Assembly: GCA_000310025.1 (NCBI GenBank)
Contig: FN649746.1
Span: forward strand, 2,678-66,677
Source: Ectocarpus siliculosus
Taxonomy: Eukaryota > Sar > Phaeophyceae > Ectocarpales > Ectocarpaceae
Reading direction: 5' to 3'
DNA: 64,000 bases
Part shown: piece by piece, positions 1 through 10,500 of the stretch
How positions within the stretch are numbered: position 1 is the first letter of the stretch
How the letters are laid out: the number at the start of each line of letters is the position of its first letter
Notes under the pieces: model-generated
Told to the model about the DNA's origin: nothing
Database searches by the model: none
What the model saw: only the letters and a program-made list of their open reading frames with translations
Program-made: the position numbers and the translations under genes

Positions 1-1432
1 CCAACCCTGTTTTCTGCGACATGTGGCAAAATGGGGGCCCTAAGCCATGACATAGACCGTGAAAAGAGCGTTTCAACCTGAGATCCTGTTTTCAATCCCC
101 AACCCTGTTTTCAGTTACACATGACAAAATGGGAGCCCTAACCCAAGGAAATACACAGTGAAAACAGGGATTCAATCTCTAACCCTGTTTTCAATCTCCA
201 ACCCTGTTTTCTGTGACACGTGACAAAATGGGGGCCCTGAGCCAAGGCATACACAGTGAAAACAGGTATTTAATCTCCAACCCTGTTTTCAATATCCAAC
301 CCTGTTTTCTGTGACACGTGACAAAATGGGGGCCCTAAGCCAAGACATACACCGTGAAAACAGTGGTTCAATCTGAGATCCTGTTTTGAATCTCCAACCC
401 TGTTTTCTGTGGCACGTGACAAAAAGGGGGCCCTAAGTCAAGGCATACACCGTGAAAACAGCGTTTCAATCTGAGATCCTGTTTTCAATCTCCAACCCTG
501 TTTTCTGTGACACGGGACAGAAAGGGGGCCCTAACCCAAGGCAATACACAGTGAAAACAGGTATTCAATCTCCAACCCTGTTTTCAATATCCAACCCTGT
601 TTTCTGTGACACGTGACAAAATGGGGGCCCTAACCCAAGGCATACATAGTGAAAACAGGGATTCAATCTCCAACCCTGTTTTCAATTTCCAACCCTGTTT
701 TCTGTGACATGTGGCAAAATGGGGGCCCTAAGCCATGACATAGACCGTGAAAAGAGCGTTTCAACCTGAGATCCTGTTTTCAATCCCCAACCCTGTTTTC
801 AGTTACACATGACAAAATGGGAGCCCTAACCCAAGGAAATACACAGTGAAAACAGGGATTCAATCTCTAACCCTGTTTTCAATCTCCAACCCTGTTTTCT
901 GTGACACGTGACAAAATGGGGGCCCTGAGCCAAGGCATACACCGTGAAAACAGCGTTTCAATCTGAGATCCTGTTTTCAATCTCCAACCCTGTTTTCTGT
1001 GACACGTGACAGAAAGGGGGCCCTAACCCAAGGCAATACACAGTGAAAACAGGTATTCAATCTCCAACCCTGTTTTCAATATGCAACCCTGTTTTCTGTG
1101 ACACGTGACAAAATGGGGGCCCTAACCCAAGGCATACACAGTGAAAACAGTGATTCAATCTGTGATCCTGTTTTCAATCTCCAACCCTGTTTTCTGTGGC
1201 ACGTGACAAAAAGGGGGCCCTAAGCCAAGGCATACACCGTGAAAACAGCGTTTCAATCTGAGATCCTGTTTTCAATCTCCAACCCTGTTTTCTGTGACAC
1301 GTGACAGAAAGGGGGCCCTAACCCAAGGCAATACACAGTGAAAACAGGTATTCAATCTCCAACCCTGTTTTCAATATGCAACCCTGTTTTCTGTGACACG
1401 TGACAAAATGGGGGCCCTAACCCTAACCCTAA
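1..1432. repeat. Subtelomeric satellite, 98-bp monomer in a 688-bp higher-order repeat
   Basis: The G-rich tract GGGGGCCCT (GGGAGCCCT in one monomer) recurs at about 33, 131, 230, 328, 426, 524, 623 and 721, which gives a monomer of 98-99 bp. Each monomer also carries AACCCTGTTTTC, usually twice. The variant monomer at position 1 (CGACATGTGG, TAGACCGTG) returns at 689 with the same order of variants after it, so seven monomers form a higher-order unit of 688 bp. The array ends at about 1417-1432 in CCCTAACCCTAACCCTAA. The telomere-like words inside the monomers and this junction point to a telomere-associated satellite. No coding potential is seen. Confidence 0.93.
1417..1432 (+). repeat. Short CCCTAA telomeric run at the satellite edge
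   Basis: About 2.5 copies of CCCTAA close the satellite array. The C-rich strand runs left to right, as expected for a left chromosome end or an interstitial remnant of one. Confidence 0.8.
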
Positions 1433-1567
1433 CTTATTTCTCGATCCCCTCTGCATGAAAAGTGGTTCCGTCTTTTTTGTCGTGCTCGGAGGGTACGTCT
1501 GGGTGAGTGTTTGAAAAATCGCAACAAACAAATTCTTTATAGTGGAGACAATTTGTCAATACAACCC
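1433..1567 (+). repeat. Telomere-associated repeated motif, copy 1
   Basis: This ~135-bp block starts CTTATTTCTCGA and ends TTTGTCAATACAACCC. It returns nearly intact at 3086-3226, and its 3' half returns at 2963-3019. Each copy contains CAAATT-(about 15 nt)-AATTTG, a short inverted repeat, followed by AATACAACCC. Copies 1 and 3 run directly into CCCTAA repeats. The function is unknown; it could be the end of a telomere-targeted element. Confidence 0.75.
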
Positions 1568-1594
1568 TAACCCTAACCCTAACCCTAACCCTAA
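1563..1594 (+). repeat. Interstitial telomere array (CCCTAA)5
   Basis: Five uninterrupted CCCTAA units sit 130 bp inside the satellite edge and abut an open reading frame. Confidence 0.95.
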
Positions 1595-2287
1595 GATGAT
1601 GGGGCTTTCGACTTCGATATCGCTGACGGCACTTTCGATTCGCCTGGGGAGTTCGTTCCCGTCGATGGACGCGACGATGAGGAGGGGCGGCAGGAGGATG
1701 GGCCGGGTGATGAGAGCGGCGAGGAACCGGAGGAGGAGAAGTCAGGCCAGGAGGAGCAGAAAGTCGATGCCGCTGCCGAGCCTTACTCTCCCAATGACGA
1801 TGATGGAGAGTCCGTGATGGTGAGTCAAAGTGAGGGGGACAGGTTGGGGCCGGACACGCGGGATGCTGGTACGGTCGATGAAACGGTCGAGCCTTCACCA
1901 ATCGACTCAGGTGCTGGCGAATTGGTACATGGCGCGAGTCCTCCGCGAAGCAGTGCTTTCGGTATGGACGACGACGCAGTGGGAGTCGGGGTGAGTGGCA
2001 CATCGAAAGTTTTTACTGGCCGAACCACACAAGATCCGGACTCGGACAGTGACGGGAGAGAAGGCCGAGTGTCGCTAACTTCAGGACACGATGACCGTAC
2101 CGAGACAATTACAAAGACCAGGAACCTACGAGTTCGGGGACGTCGCGGTAGAGGTGGAGACCGAACTGGAGCAGGTCGGAAACGCCGAGAGGGCGTCGAG
2201 GGGACACAATGTGGTGCTTCTAATGACCGTGTGGCATCCACGACGACAAGGCACGCCGGCGGGGACGAAACATCACCGGAAAGGTGA
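1595..2287 (+). pseudogene. Truncated acidic reading frame at a telomere-repeat junction
   Basis: From the last base of the telomere array a single frame stays open for 230 codons to the stop at 2285-2287. It has no start of its own, because the codon just before it is the TAA of the repeat. The first ~75 residues are rich in Asp, Glu and Gly (DDEEG, EEPEEE and QEEQ clusters). The middle is Ser/Thr/Asp-rich and the end is basic (RGRRGRGGDR-like). Composition is protein-like, but I recognise no domain. An acidic linker of a retroelement polyprotein is possible. It appears to be a gene fragment cut at the telomere repeat. A second short frame at 2390-2623 may be its frameshifted continuation. 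Confidence 0.45.
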
Positions 2288-2962
2288 CGGAAACGTAAGC
2301 AGGATGAAAGACGCGGCGTTAGTCCTGCGACGACACGTGTTCGACGTGACACACGGAGGAGTTATCCTCGTAGCACTTGGGAGTTCGGGTTGCAGGCTGT
2401 AAGAAACAGGACAAGAGACAGCGGTAGCCGGGAGGGTAGCCGAGCGAATGTTCGATTCCGCCCGCTGCCTGAGTGTGAACTGTCGAAGATTAAGGAATAT
2501 GTGACGATTCGCAAGGCTCCTTTCAACCAGGTAGGCGTGACTTGGAAGGCTAAAACGAAAGACGGCCACAAGAGGACAAAAATCGGCAGCGGAGTTACTT
2601 GCCGGGACAGTACGGCCGTGTAAGAAAATCTATGGGCAATGTAAAAGTACGACTGGCCTGGTGTAGATGGTTGAGAAGGCACTACGCCGAGGTTACTGTT
2701 GATTGCTCCGTTACTGCTTGCCTATTGCCGGTTGTGCTAAACGTGGCATCAACTGGCCTGGTGTTCTTGGTCAATAGCAACTGCGCCTGGGTTCGCATTG
2801 GTGGTTGATGTTAACCGGGAAGGTTCTGGCCGGTTATCTTCAGCGTGGGAGGATTCCTCATGAGAATGCCGAATCAGGACGACATGTGGGGTTACTCAAG
2901 AGTCATAAACATGCAAAAAATGAGAAAACCTGGCAGCGGAGTCAATACAAGCCCAAACGGAA

Positions 2963-3019
2963 TGAAAAACCGTCCCAAGCAAATTCTTTATAGTGGAGGA
3001 AATTTGTCAATACAACCCA
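2963..3019 (+). repeat. Telomere-associated motif, copy 2 (3' half only)
   Basis: It repeats the CAAATTCTTTATAGTGGAG / AATTTGTCAATACAACCC part of the block at 1433-1567. The words AATACA(A/G)CCCAAACGG stand on both sides, so this copy has itself been partly duplicated. Confidence 0.7.
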
Positions 3020-3085
3020 AACGGAGGCAGCGAAATGTTCAAAGTGTGGGGGAAGCAATGGGCGTCAGGCAGCGGTGCTCAACCG

Positions 3086-3226
3086 CTTATTTCTCGAGCC
3101 CCTCTGCATGAAAAGTGGTTCCGTCTTTTTTGTCGTGCTCGCACAGCACGTCTGGGTGAGTGTTTGAAAAACCGCCCCAAGCAAATTCTTTATAGTGGAG
3201 AAAATTTGTCAATACAACCCTAACCC
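3086..3226 (+). repeat. Telomere-associated motif, copy 3
   Basis: Nearly full copy of 1433-1567, including the AAAAGTGGTTCCGTCTTTTT core and the short inverted repeat. It ends in ACAACCCTAACCC. Confidence 0.75.
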
Positions 3227-4122
3227 AACAAAATATGCATGTCACGTTGCAAAGCCCGTGTGTTTAAGCTACAGCAATATCTTCCTATTTCCTACTTCTG
3301 TTGCACATACTACATCTACCCAGGAGGCACTTGGCCCCTTCACGGTCCTTCAGGACTCTACCGTGTCTCAGGACTCTCCTTCAATAGGGTTAAGTATTGG
3401 CCCCCCGCCGCCCAATGGGGCGGGCGGCCATAACCAGACGGATGGCGGCGAGGGTTTGGGAGGAAGTGAAGTTTAAGAAGGAGAACCGTACTCTGTTCGT
3501 CGATACATAAGTGCAATCAAAGATAACAAGTCAATGGACGTGAAAGAAAGAGCCAAGCAGTTGTCAGGCCAATCAGCAACTGCTCCATTTTCTGGCGCTA
3601 TGGATTGATTGCCTTTCTATCTTAGACTATCTTCTTAGAGATGGATTTGTTGGGTCATATCAGAAAAAAAAAGTAATTAAAACAAACATAACCTCATCAC
3701 AGCAAAACACATTTTCCTCAAGATCCAGCGGAATTTTATCCTCGGGGTGGTAAAAAGACCATGAATGTGGATCACAATTTGAATTTTGAGACCTCCGTAC
3801 TAGCGACTGGTATATCTACTTCAAGTAGGGACGGCTGGAAACCAAGAAAAGTCGCCGTGCAGTGCAGAATTGTCGACAGCAGCAGTTAGCGGCCGGTCGT
3901 TTCTGATGCCGCCTCAAACCCACTTTCCCCTTGCTTCTACCCGTTTGGCCTACAGTTCAATGCACCACCACTTCCACCATTCCAAATCCCTAACATCACG
4001 AACGAACAAGACAAGACCTGCATCATTCTGCCAGGTTGCAGTCTCTACCACCGCTTAGTCACGCCTTACCAGAAGGGCAATTCTCACAAGCACCCGTTCC
4101 AACAGCTAAGAAAAACAGTTGA
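3227..4122. other. Intergenic, nothing recognised
   Basis: Short frames only, without domain or splice support. The stretch lies between the subtelomeric repeats and the 3' end of the terminal nucleotidyltransferase gene, so its right part probably holds that gene's 3' UTR. Confidence 0.5.
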
Positions 4123-4541
4123 TCACGAACCCCCACTCGTTCCGTCAGGTCCTCCGTTACGAACCCCCTTTCCTTTCCAGCCCCGCTTCGACCCTTCTCC
4201 ACGCCCTCCTTGGCGCCTCCCACGTCCTACCGGCGCGCTTTTGCCTTCCTGCCTCCGAGGATCAACTCTTCCACGGCCTTGTTGTCGACCGCCTCCTCGC
4301 CCTGTCGTCTCCTGCCGTGGGTTCATGGGCATCGTCGGCGGAGGTTGGTACCCGGGGTGTACCGGCTGCTGTTGTTGGAATCCGGTCTGAAGTGGAAGAG
4401 TGACGGGTTGTTCGGCGAGAACCGCGAAGCCGCCGACGGTCCCATCGGTTAGGGCGATATTGTGAGATGGATGTTGCTGTGATTGTACCTGCTGCTGCTG
4501 CTGCTGCAACTGCTGCTGCTGCGGCTGTTGCTGCTGCCGCA

Positions 4542-4588
<47 letters not shown>

Positions 4589-7500
4589 AAGCTCACAGCG
4601 TTGTACGACGGTTGCCGCCGCTGTTGTTGGTACCGTAGGTGATGGTGAGATCCGTTCGCGTGGTGGAAAGGCTGCTGTTGCTTCTGTTGCTGTTCCTGGC
4701 GGTGCTGCTGGTGGGAATGGGTGTGCTGCTGCTGTTGCTGATGCATCCCTGCCATGGGCAGTAGCGATCGACCTTGTCCTGCGGGGCATGTAGGGAGAAA
4801 CGTTCACTGGTTCCAACCAATCGAAATACACTCGTGCATGTCCACCATCACAAATTGAAAGACTTGGTATTCCCAGCAATAGTTCCCAGAGTGTTCTCAG
4901 CGATAGTTCCTGGGTACAATTTAATTTCTCCGCTTGGAAGAAAAGTCTACAGATTGAGATATCCCAACCCCACTTTGAACAACGACGTGCGAAACCCAAT
5001 GTGGTTGCCAAAACCCTGACGGGAACTGAAACTACCTTCTAATCCAGCCACTAGCCACGTAAGACATACGTATCCAGCTCGTAGGTGTGCTACCCGGGTG
5101 TGTGCTGTTCGTGAATCGGTAAGAAACTTGCAGCATCTAGCGTGGTGCACCGTTAGTGATCCCAGGGGACACGTGGATTCGTCTCGTATGCAACGACGAC
5201 AATACACATTCCCAGTGCAACGAGTTTCTGAAAAACCTTGAGGTATGCCGCGGAGGGGGAGTGGCGCCCTTCCTTCCAGGGGACGATACTTCTGTTGTTG
5301 ATGCTGGTGATGACTCCCGTTCGCGTCTGCGGGGCTCCACAGCCGCCCTGCACCTCGTTTGGCGTGCTGGTGTTGCCGCCCTTGCACAGCTCTACGAAGA
5401 AGAACAGCACCGACACGCATAACACGAAACACGAACGACGCACAAGACAAAGGCGATCCAATGCCGAGCGCTATTTTCAGGGTACAGTGTAGATAGCTCT
5501 ATCAAGTGTCATTGTTGGTGATGGCTGTTTCTCACACTACCTCATCGCCAAAACTTGCCAATGCTCATGTCCCTATGCTACCCACGACAATATGGAGGAT
5601 CCCACGATGTAAAAAAAAAAACTGGGAATAGGCTTCAGCCGAACGCGGAACCTGTAGAAGAACAGAGAGAACCAGACCGGTCTCCGAGCACGCCCGAAAG
5701 CGATATGTATGTGGTGAGCTACAGCACCAGGAACGAAGCCAACCTTCGCATCAAGGACCACCGCGCAATGTCTATTGCGGACCTTCTCCACGACGGACAA
5801 GCACCCCGATTATCCCGAGACATAGGTCGAACAATAAACGATGCTTGCACGTACGTGTTGCGACCGTTGCCAGTGCCGGCCACTCTTCCGCCGCGGGCAC
5901 CACCGCCGTCCATCTTGGCAAGACCAGCAACGTTCTTGGGCCCGTTTTTCGCTGCCCTGCCAGACGTCTCGAACAGCTCTGGGATTGCCTTCGAACCGCC
6001 TTTCTTCATTACGGCGTACCTGCGTGAACGTTCGCGGTGCAGCATGCATGTGGTAACTTAGGGTTAGGGTGGGGGTTTTAGCATACACTCGTTGCTTCTC
6101 TCCAGCGACATGTATTTAATGCGAGAAGCACAAGCGGGCTGTTCATAACTCGGCATGGATAAGTCATGTCGTCAAGAGCGTCGTTCAACACGGACTCGTT
6201 GCGGGTATGCGTGACGACTTGCGCAGAGCCGCGGTGCAACAGAAGGTGTTCGGGCCCTTCACGTTGTGAACGTGGTCCGGGCTGAGCCGATCTCGTGTGA
6301 CCTGGACAACAACACACTCACCCCCTCTTCCATTCTTGGTGGAGTAGCGTCTGGCCAGTACGCGAAAGAACCGTGCCCAGATCATGGGGGTTGGTGCTGT
6401 CGAAAGTCTCGAAAGGGTCTTCCACACTCGTACGCCATAGCTGTGGTTGCGGTCACAGCAGGGCAAGGTAGCCTTAGGATTGGAGTCGGGTACTTGTCGG
6501 AGAGGTTTTGCATTGTCTGACCCACAACGAAGATATTACTTCTGCAGCGAACTAGGTATGGCCGAAATCTCTCTTACAGCTTTCGCTGTATTTTCGGTAC
6601 AACCGGCAAGTACAACCGGCAACCGGTCTGCCAGCATTGCACACTTCACACGGCGACGTGCCTGGCTAGTCACCTAAATTCATACCTTGGGTCTGGCCCA
6701 CACGTCAGCTTTGTTGAGGATGGTCTTCGGGCGCAGGGTCATTACCTGGTTTGTTGACAAATCAAAACCGACAAGAGAGATGAGAGGATTGCCGTAACAT
6801 GCGAGTCATCTCACACCGCCTGGACCGGCTTTCAAGGTTCGATTGCTCAGCCTAGATGATGCGACAACCGACCGATACGTGCAAGGAAATCTCTCGACTG
6901 GATCGTCCAAAGCTACCCTTTTCGGCGTTGGCAACCTAGATTGTAGTTTTATGGTGTAGCCGGATTTCGCGCTGCCACCACCAAGTTTTGTTCTCGACAG
7001 CTCACAATGTACATTAGCTAGCATGCACACTTCTTGAACAAAAAATACGTTTCTTCACACCCCTTTTATATGGTAGCAAACAGTTGCAAAAAAAGTCGAA
7101 GTTTCCAAATTTTTCTCGAAGCGTTTCTCATGTACGCTCTTTATGGGAGAAAAACGTTGCGCCAAAAGTTATAAACTTTCGCTTTTGACAATAATCGCGC
7201 GATCTGGAGCAAAAGGTCGCGAAATTTCTCGCGACGAGGGTGTCGAACCAAAGTTAAGCGGCGAGACTTCCGCCAATTCACGTCAACCACCTACCCCTAC
7301 CACACACGTAGACCCCCTCTCCAGCTTCCATTGACAGGCACTGTGTTCACCGATATCTCGACGAATGCTAAACGAGTTGCCTCATGAATGGCATCTAGAA
7401 GGACGTGATGCCATGGGCTGTTGGGCAATGCCAAGGTTTGGCGCCGTGAGGTGCCGAATGCGCCGGGAAGAAAAAATGGTGTTGATCCACGACCGTCAAC

Positions 7501-10500
7501 GGCCGCGAGCGGCTAGTTCAAGTTCGATGTTTTGACCGCCACGGGTTTTTCTTTCCGCCGATTCCTTTCCGAAGGAGGAAGCAACAGCAATAGCAAGGCC
7601 ACTCGGCGGGAGGTAGTTCTCTGCTCCATCTTTCATGCCAAAGATTTGGTGCCGTGGGTTATCGTGCGCGTCGGGAAAAAAGGTTTTTGGTTGACCCTAC
7701 CGTAAAACACCCATGTCAGAGAGCGCTTGGTTCAAGTTCGCTGGGATTGTGAGCTCATGGTTGGGTTTTCCAGCGATAACTTTTCGAAGGAGAAGGCAAC
7801 AGCAACAGCAACGCCACTCCGAGGGGGGTAGCTCTACCCAGCATCTTTCTGGTAACAGGTTACATGCCTTGGGGTATCGTGGGTGTGGAGAAAAAAGGTT
7901 GCAACTACTCTGTGCCGCACGCTCTGGCCGGTTTCTTCGCGATGTGGTGTGCCTGCTTTTCGCTGTCGCAAAAAAAAAAAAATGATCCCTCCGCATTCCA
8001 CCAGTGCCGTGAAGAAAACTTCCGTCGCCCCATGGTGAGCGTGCAACAAAAGTGGTATTGACAAAAGTTCCCGACCAAACGTCGCAATCAAACTTGTAAC
8101 TTTTCCCGCAACTTTATGATCCAATAAAAAGCGATGTCAGGCACTGCACAGAGACAGGGCAAAAACCAAGGCTCCTCTCGGTGGAAGAATCTCAGGATGT
8201 GGGCCCTATACGTATCTCGCCGATGTTGGCTGCAAAATGAATGGCGTTCTTAACCGTGGTCACCCATACGCACGAACGCGTTACCTTCATGAGGATGTTT
8301 CTACAAAGATATGCTTATAACCTGTCACCTGCGTCGAAAAAAATGGTTCGCACAATCTATCATTTGTGGTATGACCCCAGACATGTTGCGAGAAAAAGAC
8401 ATGAACGAGGGTTGATTGTTTCGCTCATCATGGGAGGGAGGTAAGTTGTTACTGCTGCTCCCAAGGCACCACTCACCTGCTGCTGCCGCTGCTGCTGCTT
8501 TCACCGTTAACTCTCTGCATGCAGCATGAATCGTGACATCCTTCCGCCAATCCAATAAAGCACACCCGACACGAACCCGCAAAGAAGTCCACGCAATAGG
8601 TAACCCCACAGGAACTTCAGAGCCAAAAGTAAAATCCAAGGCAGACACGAACTCAGAAAATAAAGAAGCACACCAGAATAAATCAACGGACAACATGCTA
8701 AAATAATACTCCTCCCAACCCACCTCCTTGGCGTGGCAGAAGTCTTCGGCCAGGTGCCTGAAATAACCCAACAGTAGATCGCAAATGGTTGCATCCCGAA
8801 CAGCTAGCCCCTCGCTCCCGCTCCTGCTACCATTTGTGGTATCATTTGCGGTATCATACGAGTCTGCCACCCCCTGATTGCTATCGGCTTCCGAGGCGTT
8901 CCCGTGGATCGCTCGATCCGCTGTGTCACGGGGCAGGGGGGGGCAGTGATTTTCAACCGGGAGGGGACAGGGTGGAAGGGTTCCCGGGTTGGTATTGGAG
9001 AAGGACACATCGATTCCTTCTACAATGAAGGCGCTGTCCCCGTGGTCGAATGCAGGGGGTGTAGGATGGGCGCCTGCTTCCTTGGAGAATGACTTGTGCT
9101 CCTGGTAGGAAAATCCCAGATCCGTGATCAAATCAAGAGAGATGGTCGGAGAGCAAGACGGACAGCATCGAGGAGGGGGGAGATAGAAGGTGTGATCAAC
9201 ACACGGAACGAAGGGCCTACTTTCACGGAGGAGTGCCTGTCTCTAACCCAGCGTACAGTGGGAAATGCAGGGCACCACTTAAAGACGAAGTTTGAATGAC
9301 GAACCAGAGAGAGCAGCATACCATTGTGTCGTTTTGCGCTTGAGCAGCTCTGAAATGACCCAGGTAAAATCGAAACAATTCTGCCAACAATCAGACCTAG
9401 GCGTGTTGCGGTTATCGTCTTTCCAGTTGGCGTCATAGTTGTGGAAGCTGTTCCCTTCGCACAATCACAAAACAACAGTCAATCCGAGAAGCGAGGACAA
9501 GAATGAGAAGGTAAGCCAACCCTCACTCAAACCCCAACCCGAAGCCAGCGACCACCAAATACCTTGAGAAGCGAGGGAACGACGCCGACTCGCGTAAGGT
9601 AGTGGAGGACAGTGAGGCAGTGGCCGTACGAGCTCAGCGTGCCCTATCGTGCGCACGCGGACAACAGTATGGGACGAAACGGAATCATGCGTCAGGGATA
9701 AAGGCTGCATGGAGGATTGGACATGCAGAGGTCAGAACATTTTTTTCAATATGAAGGCAACAGCAACGACAACACCAGCAACAAGAGCAATATCAACAGC
9801 GACCACAACCGCAGCAGAAGTGGCGGCGACAATCTTCGACGTCGACCACGATAGTAGCCACTAAAGGCCTGCGGTTGCCCCAACTTCGGTTTCTACCATT
9901 ATTTCTGCACCACTCACCCTGTAACAATACGTTGAATCTACCATTTCCAACCTCAGTTTTACTTACCTTCGATGAGTCGCCCACTCCCCTCGCCTTCGCC
10001 CAGGCCTTCACTAAATACAGCAGCCTGTGGCATCGCGGGTCCTACCAAGGCACAGAGGGTTTTGGAGGATAACGTAAGCGAGTAGGGGGGTAAGCACGCA
10101 GAAGTAATCTAAGGCAATGTCGACAAAATATACAAACTACACGCATAAACCCTACGGTGGTACACACTGGTCCCCGAAGGCGGTACGAGAAACACGGTAC
10201 AACATCATGAATAGTGGGCGCACATCACTAGAAGTACCTGTATGACGGGTAAAAAAACGCCAGGGTGTGTGCCACGGCATAACATGGTGATGACCAGGCG
10301 CCGATCGAGGTGGCTTGATGAAACCCACACTCGAGAGTTAACCGACACTCGCGTACTTCGTTTGCACAGGCAGGCGTGCCTTGAAAAACACCAACAACTG
10401 CAAGAACGCCGACAAGAACAGCTCAGCGAAACAGCAAGCACGTACCAGGTCGGTGTAGGCCTTAACGAGGCGAGTGTTGTGCACGGCGACGAGGTTGTTG

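Noticed and set aside
1-1432. CRISPR-like array in the first 1.4 kb
   Set aside because: The units are contiguous diverged monomers of 98 bp without unique spacers, in a eukaryotic context.
4262-5011. Polyalanine reading frames over the CAG tract (both strands)
   Set aside because: They are shadows of the polyglutamine frame, which alone joins in phase to the upstream Q/H-rich exon 5391-5237 and the enzyme.
5153-5461. Apparent signal-peptide protein on the minus strand
   Set aside because: Its first codon is TTG. The hydrophobic part is the pyrimidine-rich acceptor tract of exon 18 of the nucleotidyltransferase, and the alternate frame fits the gene's phases.
8507-8794. Multi-spanning membrane protein on the minus strand
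   Set aside because: It overlaps in another frame the exon 9101-8724 that carries the LLLGYFRHLAEDF motif. The rest is T-rich intron sequence, so the hydrophobicity is compositional.
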